Below are positions 8,298 through 17,761 of a stretch of 62,522 nucleotides of DNA, in pieces. The notes under the pieces are model-generated. The model had not been told where the DNA came from. It saw only the letters and a list, made by a program, of their open reading frames with translations, and searched no databases. Source of the DNA: an uncultured bacterium. Lineage in GTDB: Bacteria > Pseudomonadota > Alphaproteobacteria > Sphingomonadales > Sphingomonadaceae. The DNA lies in contig CALOGB020000001.1 of the NCBI GenBank assembly GCA_942636505.2, positions 1-62,522 of the forward strand, written 5' to 3'. The position numbers were made by a program, and so were the translations under genes. Positions within the stretch are counted from its first letter, which is position 1; each line of letters begins with the position of its first letter.

Positions 8298-9887
8298 TTA
8301 AAGAGCCGGAAGTGCCAAGAGAGAGGGGGCACGCTGCTCGATATCTGCGAGCGATATTCGCGACGATCCACTTCCTTCGAGAATCACAAAACCGGAAGGA
8401 TCGACGTACCAAACAGCGTGAGGCACGCCCTTATAATTTACAATCTCGCCTGGAAAGAGACCTGCGCCATTTCGCCCCCATCCGTCTTTCGTGGCGATTG
8501 TCCCCCCGCCGCCCTTAGGAACCCGCCAGCCGGTAGGTTGCCCCCGAATAACATTGAGGTTCTCGATAAAAGCGCCAGCAGGCCATGTTCCAGCGTTAGG
8601 CATTCCATCGGAGGCTAGGCGGAGCGGTGTTCCGACAACTTGAGAGGTCCGAACCTCGTTAGCAAAAATCTCGCTATGATCAATCGCGCCCAGAGCAATC
8701 AAATTGCCTTCGCTTGGCCCTACCCGCGAATCAATGCTGCAGCTGTCCAGTAGATAAGCATGAAAATCGACGCGTTCGACACCTGGCGGGGTAGGCGGCG
8801 ATTGCCACCGCCAGTTACGCAAAACAGGTTGCCGCCTCGAGTCCGTGCGGTCAAAATCGACTTGCGCCGTTCCCGCCTCTACTACAAGCGATCCGCCCTG
8901 ACATTGCACGCTTTGGAAATACGATACACCAAGTGGTGCGTCCAAGAAGTGAACCACGCTGCCTCGACCAAAGACTTCGAAATGGCAGCCAAACCATCCG
9001 ACAGGCCCGTTAAAAATGCCTTTTCCTGGTCGATAGGTCACTAATCGCGTATTCATCGCGTCACCAGCGATAATCGTGCATCCAAAGAACATTGTACCGG
9101 TAGAGCCGCGTAGATGGACGGGGCAAGCACCCTGATATGGCGTGTAAAATGTGCAGCCAAAAAAGCGATTATCGGTATTTGGCCCTTCGACCCATGGTCC
9201 GACGTCGACCAATCCTGCTTGCTCAGGCGAATGGCTAGTGATGAAACAGGCGCTCCGAGCCGGTACATGCCCGTTTTGAAAGTGGCATTCACTCCACACC
9301 ATACTCTCAGCGGCCACCGCTACGACAGCGGCGTGAGAGAACGCCCCTTCTACCCTAACGTCGCGTATGCGCGTGGCGTTGCAGTTCGGACTTTCGCGCC
9401 GGCGGGCCAGGAGGATGCCGACTTTTGACAGAAGAGCATTACTATCGATCGACAAGGACTCCATGCGAAACCCCGATCTTCCCGAGGCATCGATCAGAAC
9501 TGCCCCAGCTGCCAACGGCACGATACTCGAAACCCCCGCCCCTGCCCCCAACAACCGTAGGACTGGATGAAAACTGGCAGCGTCCCGGTTGATGCAAGAC
9601 AAGCTACGCACTGCGTAGCGACCTGGCGGGAACCATACCGTGCCACCGTCAGCCCCCGCTGCCGCGCGGTCAATTGCGCTTTGAACGGCTTTCGTGTCGT
9701 CAGTCCGACCATCGCCCGCCGCCCCCAGATCACGAACTGAGATCAGATTTAGCATAGGCGGATCTCCCGAGGATTGACCACCAGCCGAGGACATTGCAGC
9801 TGCCCCAGAGCCCAACAGCGCTCCGCCCAAAGCCTCGCGTCGGCTCAAGGAAAGGTGGTCAATCATCAAGCTAGTTTCCGGTTTCAT
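8298..9887 (-). CDS. Tat-exported pectate-lyase-fold (beta-helix) protein
   Basis: About 529 residues. The N-terminus has a Tat-like motif (SRREALGG, about residues 13-20 of this start) before a hydrophobic stretch, so periplasmic or extracellular location is predicted. The mature protein begins with the Pectate_lyase_3 signature (VRDLGAAGDGRTDDTKAVQSAI, split here by position about 50-71) and continues with beta-helix-like repeats. Such proteins cut or modify uronic-acid or other polysaccharides. In an exopolysaccharide cluster it may trim, release or epimerise the polymer. The start is uncertain: an ATG seven codons downstream is better spaced from GGAA. It is divergent from the polymerase-like gene. 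Confidence 0.85.
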   Translation of the reverse strand: MKPETSLMIDHLSLSRREALGGALLGSGAAAMSSAGGQSSGDPPMLNLISVRDLGAAGDGRTDDTKAVQSAIDRAAAGADGGTVWFPPGRYAVRSLSCINRDAASFHPVLRLLGAGAGVSSIVPLAAGAVLIDASGRSGFRMESLSIDSNALLSKVGILLARRRESPNCNATRIRDVRVEGAFSHAAVVAVAAESMVWSECHFQNGHVPARSACFITSHSPEQAGLVDVGPWVEGPNTDNRFFGCTFYTPYQGACPVHLRGSTGTMFFGCTIIAGDAMNTRLVTYRPGKGIFNGPVGWFGCHFEVFGRGSVVHFLDAPLGVSYFQSVQCQGGSLVVEAGTAQVDFDRTDSRRQPVLRNWRWQSPPTPPGVERVDFHAYLLDSCSIDSRVGPSEGNLIALGAIDHSEIFANEVRTSQVVGTPLRLASDGMPNAGTWPAGAFIENLNVIRGQPTGWRVPKGGGGTIATKDGWGRNGAGLFPGEIVNYKGVPHAVWYVDPSGFVILEGSGSSRISLADIEQRAPSLLALPAL

Positions 9888-9982
9888 CAGGTTCGTTGCG
9901 GAGCGAGCGGTCCTTCTAGTTGCGCCGCTATAAGGGCTTGGGCTAAGCGATGCCACCCGACGCCACTCTAAGGTCGCCCTGT

Positions 9983-11338
9983 ATGTTAACGGCCAGTCTG
10001 GCGCTAGCCGTAGCGCTGCTCTTCCTTTCCCGCAACGTTAAGGGCCCGATTTGGGCCGCTAGCTTAGCGTGGATCGTCTGCATTTCCCCCATCGTAGTAG
10101 GTGTGATCGACTACCGATACCTGGACTACAGGGACCCCCGATTGGGAATGGTAATTTCCTTCGCGATGCTCTCATTCGCAGGCGGAGCGGCAATCGAGTT
10201 ATTCTATCGCGGCCCGGTGGCGAGAAGAAGCCCAGCTCCAACTGACTCAACGCGTGAGTTCGGATCGCTTATGCCCATAGCCCGCTTTTGCTGGGTCATC
10301 GGTATGGTTGGTGGCAGCTGCCTAGTCCTTGATTTCATTCTTAACGGAGGGGGAAGCCTACTCAACCTTTCCGACCTGCGCGATAGCTTCGTCGGGAAAG
10401 AGTCGGCAAGCGGACTGGCGCGCGCCGCATCTGTTATGACTTGGGCCTGCCTATTCTCGTACCTGTTCGCTTTGATATTCCGTCTGGAACTAGGTCCTAA
10501 ACGAACCATAATCTTTGCCTTGCCGGTCCTCGGCTTCCTGATGGGCGCGGTGCTAGCGGCGGGTCGTCAAGCCGCGCTACAGATAATTCTCGTAAGTGTC
10601 CTGGGCCAGTTTTTCTGGCGGATACGATCGGATCCCAATGGCACTTCAAAGGGCGGCTCCATATTCGTATCCGCGATTTCTGGAATTATGGTCGCCTACA
10701 TGGGTTATGTTGCAATAGCACGTAATGATAGTCGGGTATCCGATGTGAAGTCAGAGGTTCTAGCCAGGCTATTCGACTTCGACTTACCACATTGGTTCGA
10801 GGCATCTATCGGTATATTGGGTTCCGGATTCAAAGAAACATTTATTGAGGCAATGGTATACTTCTCGAGCTCAATCGCCCTGTTTGATCGATATTTGCAA
10901 ACTGATTTGATCAATATCTCAAAGGGCGCAATGAACTTTCCCTTCATATACAGGCAGATTGAACCATTAACTGGTATTAATGTGGTTGATATGTACCAGC
11001 TACGGGTGGCAGCACTTGATGCGCAACAAGTCATTGGCGTGGGGTGGACCACCGCCGTTGCCAACCTTATAATGGACTTTGGATTCCTCGGTGCGGGCGT
11101 TTTTCTAGCCGTCCAAGGTTTTATAAGCTCCGTCGTATGGAGGTCGGCAGTCAATGGCGGGTCTTTCCTCGACTGCGTCCTAGCAACCCTAATGATCATC
11201 GGCGCCATCTACCTACCACTAATACCGGCGTTTTCTGATAATAACATACTACTACTTTTTATGTTCTGTTTGATCATTAAGTGGTTCGATGTTCGACGCA
11301 ACCAAGCATCGGGACACTCGGCGGCTGCAGCATCATGA
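9983..11338 (+). CDS. Wzy-like polysaccharide polymerase (membrane protein)
   Basis: About 451 residues with roughly 10-12 hydrophobic segments and a large loop in the second half (about 250-340), the layout expected for an oligosaccharide repeat-unit polymerase. I chose the ATG preceded by AAGG at 9-nt spacing. The ORF extends 11 codons further upstream but overlaps the divergent gene's long frame. Sequence conservation in Wzy proteins is low, so the call rests on topology and on position as first gene of a glycosyltransferase operon. Its stop overlaps the next start (ATGA). Confidence 0.78.
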   Translation: MLTASLALAVALLFLSRNVKGPIWAASLAWIVCISPIVVGVIDYRYLDYRDPRLGMVISFAMLSFAGGAAIELFYRGPVARRSPAPTDSTREFGSLMPIARFCWVIGMVGGSCLVLDFILNGGGSLLNLSDLRDSFVGKESASGLARAASVMTWACLFSYLFALIFRLELGPKRTIIFALPVLGFLMGAVLAAGRQAALQIILVSVLGQFFWRIRSDPNGTSKGGSIFVSAISGIMVAYMGYVAIARNDSRVSDVKSEVLARLFDFDLPHWFEASIGILGSGFKETFIEAMVYFSSSIALFDRYLQTDLINISKGAMNFPFIYRQIEPLTGINVVDMYQLRVAALDAQQVIGVGWTTAVANLIMDFGFLGAGVFLAVQGFISSVVWRSAVNGGSFLDCVLATLMIIGAIYLPLIPAFSDNNILLLFMFCLIIKWFDVRRNQASGHSAAAAS

Positions 11339-11823
11339 TCAGACACATAATTAATTTATTACTGTGGTCCCTGCCTCCAACCCGGCTATTCGCCTTCAGG
11401 CGAATAGTACTTCGGATGGCGGGCTTGGAGCTCGGTGATGGGGTGTCGGTCTGCGGTCAAGGATGGTTTTTTGGTCCTGGCCGCGTTAGTATCGGAAAAG
11501 ACTCCTGGCTAAGCCCCCGGGTTTTAATTTACACTCATGCAGATGCCCCGGTGTCAGTGGGTGCCGCCTGTGACATCGGCCCATTTGTTCGCATCGTGAC
11601 TGGTGGCCACGAAATCGGCCCCTCGTCTCGCCGAGCAGGGCTGGGTATGAGTAAGGCGGTGTCAATCGGCGATGGATGCTGGATTGGAGCCAACGTACTC
11701 ATTCTGGGCGGTGTTTCCATTGGCGAAGGCACCGTTGTAGCCGCAGGATCTGTCGTAACTGAAGACCTGCCCCCGAACTGCTTAGCGGTAGGAGTTCCCG
11801 CTCGCGTGAAGCGAACACTATGA
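11335..11823 (+). CDS. Left-handed beta-helix acetyltransferase (WcaF/NodL-like)
   Basis: A 162-residue hexapeptide-repeat acyltransferase. After a short membrane-associated N-terminus come imperfect [LIV]-G-x4 turns (VSIGKDSWLSP, VSVGAACDIGP, VSIGDGCWIGANVLIL, VSIGEGTVVAAGSVV). The likely catalytic His is in TGGHEIG, about residue 85. It ends in the typical LAVGVPARVKR motif. It probably uses acetyl-CoA to O-acetylate a sugar or a lipid-linked intermediate. It is coupled to both neighbours by 4-bp ATGA overlaps. The acceptor is unknown. Confidence 0.9.
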   Translation: MIRHIINLLLWSLPPTRLFAFRRIVLRMAGLELGDGVSVCGQGWFFGPGRVSIGKDSWLSPRVLIYTHADAPVSVGAACDIGPFVRIVTGGHEIGPSSRRAGLGMSKAVSIGDGCWIGANVLILGGVSIGEGTVVAAGSVVTEDLPPNCLAVGVPARVKRTL

Positions 11824-13010
11824 TAAACAGCGAAACCGTTTTCATACTATGCAACGCTCTGGCAGATGACGTTCGGTTAGAACGTGGCATCAAGACTGAC
11901 AGCCCCGCGGCAACTCGCAAAGTACTTATGATGGCTCGCGTTTTACGTTTGGCTGGTGCTAGAACAACTGTGCTAAGTTTAGGTCGAGGCAGGCAAGATG
12001 GTACCGGACGTTACTTCGCGCCACGCGTCAGCCGTTCTCAGAAGGTCCCAATATTATATGGACCATTAATCCATCGACCTATTTTATCCGAGCTACTCTC
12101 TTTCTGGGCCGCCATACCCCTTGTCTGGGCCCGTAGACACCGTGCTCGTTCGACAGTAATCTTGATCTATAATCGAATGCCAGCCTACCTGCCTGCCATT
12201 TGGCTTGCACGCCTAATTGGATACAGGCTTGTTTTAGACTTGGAGGACGGTGAAACTGAATTACAAGGCTGGAGCCCAAGCGCTATTAAAGCACGATTCT
12301 TGACGACTTTAACGGACCGCGCCTGCACCAACGGAGCTTTACTAGCTTGCCGCAGGTTATCGCGCGCAACCCACCTGCAGCCGCAGCAAGCGTATTACGG
12401 TGTAGTGGGCTCCACCCCCCAGAGCCGACGATTTAACGGCCCAGTGATACATCTATTGCTAGGTGGGACTGTGTCACCGTCGACCGGCGCCACTCTGCTT
12501 GTCGATGCAATCAACATCTTGCGCAGTCAAAATGAGCTTTGGTCTCAGCGGCTGCACTTTCACATAACTGGAACTGGCGAAAGCTTGATCGATTTTACGC
12601 ATCTCGCGGCATCTTGCAACCAGGGCCCTGTCGTTACAGTTCATGGCCGTCTCGATAATCCAGGCTACGAAGCGCTGCTTGGCCAGATGGATGTCGGACT
12701 GGCGTTAAAGCCTAATAATGGACCTTTGGCGGACACTACGTTTCCCTCCAAGGTCATTGAGATGGCCGGCGACGGATTGCTGGTCCTTACTACGGACATA
12801 AGTGATGTTCGTTCAGTTCTTGGTAATGCGGCAGTATACATAGAACGTGATGACCCAAGACTACTTATGGAAAGACTTCGTGCGATTGTAGATGATACCG
12901 TGAAGGCCGCCGAAATTGCGAAGGCGGGACGCACATCCGTCAGCTCTATTTGCTCGCCAGTCGAAGCCGGTACTGCGCTTCGCAAGTTCCTATTTACCGG
13001 GGCTATCTGA
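11820..13010 (+). CDS. Glycosyltransferase, GT-B fold (GT4-like)
   Basis: A 396-residue protein with two Rossmann-like halves. The C-terminal half has HLLLGGTVSPSTGATLLVDA (about 219-238), FHITGTGE, and FPSKVIEMAGDGLLVLTTD (about 306-324), the region that in GT4 enzymes holds the nucleotide-sugar-contacting Glu. The second half of the classic E-x7-E motif is degenerate (EMAGDG). Its function would be transfer of one sugar to the lipid-linked repeat unit at the cytoplasmic membrane face. It overlaps the acetyltransferase gene by 4 bp and ends 1 bp before the next gene. Codons are AT-rich relative to the right half of the window. Confidence 0.85.
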   Translation: MINSETVFILCNALADDVRLERGIKTDSPAATRKVLMMARVLRLAGARTTVLSLGRGRQDGTGRYFAPRVSRSQKVPILYGPLIHRPILSELLSFWAAIPLVWARRHRARSTVILIYNRMPAYLPAIWLARLIGYRLVLDLEDGETELQGWSPSAIKARFLTTLTDRACTNGALLACRRLSRATHLQPQQAYYGVVGSTPQSRRFNGPVIHLLLGGTVSPSTGATLLVDAINILRSQNELWSQRLHFHITGTGESLIDFTHLAASCNQGPVVTVHGRLDNPGYEALLGQMDVGLALKPNNGPLADTTFPSKVIEMAGDGLLVLTTDISDVRSVLGNAAVYIERDDPRLLMERLRAIVDDTVKAAEIAKAGRTSVSSICSPVEAGTALRKFLFTGAI

Positions 13011-13011
13011 T

Positions 13012-14169
13012 ATGCGTTACGTTTGCTGGCACCCATTATTGACGGACCATCAATCTCACACCTATGCCGCTTTGAGTACTTTGGTCAACGGCGAACTTGT
13101 AGTAAATGTGGAACGTGTCGGTGACTCGCTACGAGAGGCGCAAGGATGGGTGCGTCAATCAGTCGATATCGTACCAGAACAGTTAATTCCTAGTCAGAAC
13201 TGGCACCAGTGGGCAAAGTTTGAGTTGGCCAAGTACCCCACTGCTATACATGTATTTGGGAGCCCATTTGAGAGCTTCCGACAAATGCGGATAATGTATG
13301 CGGCCTGCCGCCTAGGTCTAAAGGTTGCCGTTATCTCTGAGCCGTTTTCCACTACGGGTTTGGCATACTTGGAAGACACGAATAGTTTAAAAAATAGCAT
13401 TAAGTCATGGCTACGCCCGATCATATACAAGGCCTACGGTGCTATATTCGCGCGAAAGATACACGCTGTATTCGCGATTTCTCCGCTTGCGTGTGATCAG
13501 TATAGGTCAATAGGCATTCCGTCCGAAAATATATATCCTTTTGGATATTTTGTTCCGGCCAATGACATAGCTGATAACCGCAATACCGAGCTGAGGCCAC
13601 ATTTGCGCTTGGTTTTTGTTGGAAGCTTAATCGCACGCAAAGGACTTCGAATAGCAATTCAGGCCGTTCAGTCTCTACTGGATGAAGGATATCGGATATC
13701 TCTTGACGTGTTTGGCGCAGGCGATCCCGAACAATACGACTTCTCGCCCGCTATTAAGTATGTTGGCGTGGTGCCATTCGGGCAGGCAGCAGAGACTATC
13801 AGTAAGTACGACGCCTTACTGCTTCCCAGCTTGTTTGATGGCTGGGGCGTCGTAGTTAACGAAGCGCTGCAAGGGGGTACGCCGGTCTGCTGCAGTACCG
13901 CGGTCGGCGCTGGCGCCGTTGTGGAAGCCTACGATGCCGGGGAAGTGTTTTCCAACGGAGACGTCTCTGACCTAACCAGGATATTGCGAGCGTGGTGCAA
14001 TAATCGAGATCGTTTAAAAATCTATCAGGCAAACGCTCGGCGGGCGGCATTGCAACTCACGCCGACGGTAGCGGCAAATTACTTTGATTCCGCGATAATT
14101 GCTGCAAACGGTCGGCATGAACGACCGGCAGTACCGTGGTATAAATGGCCCGCCGGAGCGAACAAATGA
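13012..14169 (+). CDS. Glycosyltransferase family 4-like
   Basis: A 385-residue GT-B enzyme. I set the start at the ATG 1 bp after the previous stop rather than at the upstream ATG inside the preceding gene. Visible motifs are LVFVGSLIARKGLRIAIQAV (about 200-219) and LFDGWGVVVNEALQGGTPV (about 273-291), the E-x7-E-like donor site of GT4 enzymes. No membrane segment is obvious. It is expected to add one residue of the repeat unit. It overlaps the next gene by ATGA. The region is among the most AT-rich parts of the locus. Confidence 0.9.
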   Translation: MRYVCWHPLLTDHQSHTYAALSTLVNGELVVNVERVGDSLREAQGWVRQSVDIVPEQLIPSQNWHQWAKFELAKYPTAIHVFGSPFESFRQMRIMYAACRLGLKVAVISEPFSTTGLAYLEDTNSLKNSIKSWLRPIIYKAYGAIFARKIHAVFAISPLACDQYRSIGIPSENIYPFGYFVPANDIADNRNTELRPHLRLVFVGSLIARKGLRIAIQAVQSLLDEGYRISLDVFGAGDPEQYDFSPAIKYVGVVPFGQAAETISKYDALLLPSLFDGWGVVVNEALQGGTPVCCSTAVGAGAVVEAYDAGEVFSNGDVSDLTRILRAWCNNRDRLKIYQANARRAALQLTPTVAANYFDSAIIAANGRHERPAVPWYKWPAGANK

Positions 14170-15290
14170 GTTTCAGCCCAACAAACAAAGTCCGGATTGG
14201 ACTTACAAATGTGACAGGCCTCGGGGCGGCCGAACTAACAAAGTCCCTGCTTCCGGCACTGGAAAAAACGGGCCAGATTGTCGATATTTATCTACCAGCA
14301 ACCGGACCACTTGCCGACTATAAGCGGCTTTCCGTTCTCACCGTTGCTCATCAAACGCGCCGACATTTGCCAAATACGGTCTCTAGAGTCATTGAATGCA
14401 CTTTAATGTCGCGGCGTTTTAAGCACTCGTTGCCGATCCTCATATTGGGTGATCTGCCGGTAAGAATTAGTGGTAGGCAGGTCGTTTTCTTTCACAACCA
14501 GCATTTACTAGGTAACTTAGACGGAACGACGTTTTTTCAGAGGATCAAATTTTCTATCGCGCGCGCATTGCTTCGCTTTAATTCGCCTTACGTCGATGCA
14601 GCGATCGTACAAACTGAAACCATGAAGCGCGGACTAAACGCCGCCTACCCCGCCCTATCGAACAAAATTCACGTCATTCCGCAGCCAGCACCCGAATGGC
14701 TTCTCAGTTCCGGAATCCGTCGAACAGGTAGGGTAGGCTTCGACAAACTCCGCTTGTTTTATCCTGCTGCGCCGTACCCGCATAAAAACCATTCCGTCTT
14801 ATACAAAACATCTGCTCTACCGGCATGGAGCAAGTTGGTTGGCGATATGGTAGTAACCGTACCTTCCTTTCCTGGTATTCAAGATAAGCCCGCAATTACG
14901 GCAGTTGGTCGGTTGGATGCTAATGGCATGCGCGAGGAATATGCTAAGTCAGACGCGCTTGTCTTTCCTTCTTTAGCAGAAAGCTACGGTCTTCCGCTTG
15001 TTGAAGCTATGTGGCTGGGCCTGCCCATTATTTGTGCCGACCTACCCTATGCTCGCGACTTATGCGGTAGCGAAGCGATTTACTTCTCTCCAAAGGATCC
15101 AGCATCGCTAGAGAATGCTATCGCCGAGCTCAGCCAACGATTGAATAAAGGGTGGTGGCCCAACTGGGAAAGCCGCCTCGAAAGCATTCCTTCAAGCTGG
15201 GATGATGTCGCAACGAGAATGGTACTGGTTACCCAGGTTCCAGACCATTCGTCGGGCAACCATAAGATGATCGATAGCGGACTTACTTGA
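14166..15290 (+). CDS. Glycosyltransferase family 4-like (GT1 group)
   Basis: A 374-residue GT-B enzyme. The start ATG overlaps the previous stop (ATGA). A longer frame from 14145 is possible but would overlap more. The C-terminal donor-binding motif is clear: FPSLAESYGLPLVEAMWLG (about 266-284) followed by PIICADLPYARDLCG. The N-terminal half contains a Gly-rich loop (TGLGAAELTKSLLPAL). It probably transfers a hexose or deoxyhexose to the growing unit. The next gene begins immediately after the stop codon. Specificity cannot be assigned. Confidence 0.9.
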   Translation: MSFSPTNKVRIGLTNVTGLGAAELTKSLLPALEKTGQIVDIYLPATGPLADYKRLSVLTVAHQTRRHLPNTVSRVIECTLMSRRFKHSLPILILGDLPVRISGRQVVFFHNQHLLGNLDGTTFFQRIKFSIARALLRFNSPYVDAAIVQTETMKRGLNAAYPALSNKIHVIPQPAPEWLLSSGIRRTGRVGFDKLRLFYPAAPYPHKNHSVLYKTSALPAWSKLVGDMVVTVPSFPGIQDKPAITAVGRLDANGMREEYAKSDALVFPSLAESYGLPLVEAMWLGLPIICADLPYARDLCGSEAIYFSPKDPASLENAIAELSQRLNKGWWPNWESRLESIPSSWDDVATRMVLVTQVPDHSSGNHKMIDSGLT

Positions 15291-16034
15291 ATGAAGATAA
15301 GCATCGTAACTGTTTGTTTTAATGCCAGCGGCACGATAGCAAGCACAATCTCCTCTGTTCAGTCTCAAACTTTTGAGAATATTGAACATATCATCATCGA
15401 CGGCTCATCGGTTGATGGAACACAGTCCATCGTAGAGAAGATGAAGAACGAGAAGACCATCTTCGTTTCTGAGCCTGACCTTGGCCTATATGACGCGATG
15501 AATAAGGGCATTGCGCTGGCAAGCGGTGATGTAATTGGGATTTTGAACGCAGACGATTTTTTTGCAACCCAAGAGTGCTTGGCAGATGTTGCGCGAGCTT
15601 TCGTAGAGGGAGGAGGCCCAGATGCTGTGCTGGGGGACATTGCTTTTATCAATCCGGAAGGGGTCGAGACCCGCCGCTATAAAAGCAATCGGTTCCGCCC
15701 TAATCGGACGAAGTGGGGTTGGATGCCCGCACATCCCGGGATGTACTTGCAAAAACATGCTTACGTTCAAGTAGGGGCTTACCGAACCGATTTAAAGATT
15801 GCCGCCGATTTTGACTTCGTAGTCCGCGCATTCACCGTTCAAAAGCTCTCATACGTCTACCTACCGCAAGTCATTGTGCACATGCGCCCCGGCGGAGCGA
15901 GTACGGACGGATGGAAAGCGCGCCTGACAATCAATCGCGAAGTCGTCCGAGCTTGCAGAGACAATGGGGTTTATACAAACTTAGCGATGATTTTTAGTAA
16001 ATATCCTATGAAACTACTGGAATTACTACGATGA
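15291..16034 (+). CDS. Glycosyltransferase family 2 (WcaA/WcaE-like)
   Basis: A 247-residue GT-A enzyme. It begins with the family-2 signature (ISIVTVCFNASGTIASTI), continues with IIDGSSVDGT and a NADD motif at about residues 84-87, the metal and nucleotide-sugar binding DxD equivalent. A later segment (DFDFVVRAF) matches the acceptor-side ED/D region. It has no transmembrane helices, so it works at the cytosolic face of the membrane. It starts directly at the previous stop and overlaps the next gene by ATGA. Confidence 0.92.
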   Translation: MKISIVTVCFNASGTIASTISSVQSQTFENIEHIIIDGSSVDGTQSIVEKMKNEKTIFVSEPDLGLYDAMNKGIALASGDVIGILNADDFFATQECLADVARAFVEGGGPDAVLGDIAFINPEGVETRRYKSNRFRPNRTKWGWMPAHPGMYLQKHAYVQVGAYRTDLKIAADFDFVVRAFTVQKLSYVYLPQVIVHMRPGGASTDGWKARLTINREVVRACRDNGVYTNLAMIFSKYPMKLLELLR

Positions 16035-16966
16035 AAATTGCGGTTACGGGCGCATCTGGTTTCGTAGGCCGGGAGCTTTTAACGCGCCTGCAGCAGGCGG
16101 GGCATGACGTCGTCCCGATCGTCCGACGCAAAACCGGCTTGAGCAACGAGGTGATCGCGGGTGACCTAGAGTGTGCAGATGTTTCTGCCCTCGCAGATGG
16201 CTTGCATGGAGTCGACGGGATAGCGCACCTCGCAGCCCTCACTCATGTCCGTGGACATCCAGCGGATGCGCAACAATCGTTCCAACGCGTTAACGTTCAA
16301 GGGACACAGCGTCTGCTGAACGCTGCCACCGCGGCAGGAATAAAGCGTGTCGTATATATGAGCTCAATAAAGGTTAATGGAGAAGAGACGCGCTTTGACC
16401 ATCGCTTCTCGGGCCACGACACACCATCTCCCGAAGATGATTATGGCCGCACCAAGTATGAGGCAGAACTCCTCATCGCAGATGAAGCCGTCACCGCCGG
16501 ATTACAGACTGTCATACTACGGCCGCCAATGGTATATGGTCGTGGCGTCGCTGGTAATTTTGGAAAACTGGTATCGGCCGTTCAGCAGGGTGTTCCGCTG
16601 CCATTTAGATTAGTAAACAATCGCCGCAGTCTAATCTCCGTATGCAATCTTGCTGATGCCACAATATGCGCTTTAACAAGTGCCAAGGCAGCTGGAATGA
16701 TTCTACCGGTAAGTGACGGCAAAGATTATTCGACACGTGCCCTAGTGGAGGCAATTGGGTTTGCTGTTGGACGACAAGCGCGGTTGTTTCCCGTACCGGT
16801 TAGCGCTCTTAAACTGGCTGGTCGATTGTTGGGTCGCGGAGACGAGGTTCGCCGTATCGTTGGTAATCTTCAAATCGACAATGACGCGGCTTGCGCTGCA
16901 TTAGGATGGACACCACAGGACCATCTTCAACCCGCACTCACGCGGATGCTCCGTCCGCCCAGATAA
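16031..16966 (+). CDS. NAD-dependent epimerase/reductase (WbpV/WreQ-like)
   Basis: A 311-residue short-chain dehydrogenase of the extended type. The Rossmann motif GASGFVG is at residues 7-13, MSSIKVNGE near 110, and the catalytic Tyr-x3-Lys is YGRTK at about 138-142. Family members close to this layout reduce UDP-4-keto-6-deoxy-GlcNAc at C4 to UDP-QuiNAc or UDP-FucNAc (WbpV, WreQ). The neighbourhood supports that role: a small initiating phosphoglycosyl transferase and a UDP-GlcNAc 4,6-dehydratase follow within 800 bp. It could instead be a C4 epimerase. Last gene of the ATGA-coupled operon. Confidence 0.85.
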   Translation: MKIAVTGASGFVGRELLTRLQQAGHDVVPIVRRKTGLSNEVIAGDLECADVSALADGLHGVDGIAHLAALTHVRGHPADAQQSFQRVNVQGTQRLLNAATAAGIKRVVYMSSIKVNGEETRFDHRFSGHDTPSPEDDYGRTKYEAELLIADEAVTAGLQTVILRPPMVYGRGVAGNFGKLVSAVQQGVPLPFRLVNNRRSLISVCNLADATICALTSAKAAGMILPVSDGKDYSTRALVEAIGFAVGRQARLFPVPVSALKLAGRLLGRGDEVRRIVGNLQIDNDAACAALGWTPQDHLQPALTRMLRPPR

Positions 16967-17000
16967 CTAACCGGTGATTTCGCCCTATTGCGTCCTCGAC

Positions 17001-17585
17001 TTAGCGGTTAGGCCGATTAGCGGCATCACCGCGGCCACCGCCTAGTGCTGTTTGCAACAATAAATGCATGTCACGCTTTATGGACCAGGGCCCAAGGTAT
17101 TGAGCATCATATCGGGCCAAGAGTTCTGGCTGCGACATATCGAGGCCGGCGACCTGTCCTACGCCGGTGATGCCTGGCAACAGTTTGTGAACCCCGTGCT
17201 GTTGTCGCTTAGCATCTAGAAGGGCTTGCGTCGGTAAGCCGGGCCTTGGCCCGACGAAACTCATATCCCCAATCAGGACGTTCCATAGCTGCGGCAGTTC
17301 GTCGAGCTTTGTACGACGTAAAAACGCTCCCATGCGCGTGATTGAGCCGGCGCTGGTTTCGTGAGACGGGCGGTCCCCAGTGCCGATGCGCATCGTGCGA
17401 AGTTTAACGAGTTTAAAGCGACGCCCATCACGGCCTAGCCGCTCTTGAATAAACAACGGGTTGGCTCGGTCGTCGATTGCGATCACGGCAGCAGCGACGG
17501 CACATACCACGACAGAAGGAGGTAGTAGGATCAGGGACAACCCCAAATCGAAGGCACGTTTCTTCCATGATCCAACCTGGGTCAT
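17001..17585 (-). CDS. Initiating sugar-1-phosphate transferase (PglC/WreU-like)
   Basis: A 194-residue monotopic phosphoglycosyl transferase. It has a single hydrophobic re-entrant segment near the N-terminus (about 12-40), then [21 protein letters not shown] and the catalytic region [24 protein letters not shown] with the Asp-Glu pair and the Arg-Pro motif. It moves a sugar phosphate, probably QuiNAc-1-P or FucNAc-1-P, onto undecaprenyl phosphate. I chose the internal ATG because it has GGGA 10 nt upstream and matches the family's usual N-terminus; a GTG 15 codons upstream is possible. It converges with the reductase gene (34 bp apart) and diverges from the dehydratase gene. Confidence 0.93.
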   Translation of the reverse strand: MTQVGSWKKRAFDLGLSLILLPPSVVVCAVAAAVIAIDDRANPLFIQERLGRDGRRFKLVKLRTMRIGTGDRPSHETSAGSITRMGAFLRRTKLDELPQLWNVLIGDMSFVGPRPGLPTQALLDAKRQQHGVHKLLPGITGVGQVAGLDMSQPELLARYDAQYLGPWSIKRDMHLLLQTALGGGRGDAANRPNR

Positions 17586-17761
17586 ATGCACAATCCCTGC
17601 AAAGGTTCGCCGCTGCGGTAGGATGGTCACCCTTCTCTGGTCAACCTCCCCCTGCCCGGCTATGAGCGCTCTTTGGCTCTAGCTCCGATGTTCGTATGTT
17701 ACAGGTGCATTCGAACCGCGGGTCGAACCACCGATCGGACGATGTTGGAGAGTAAGTTTTT

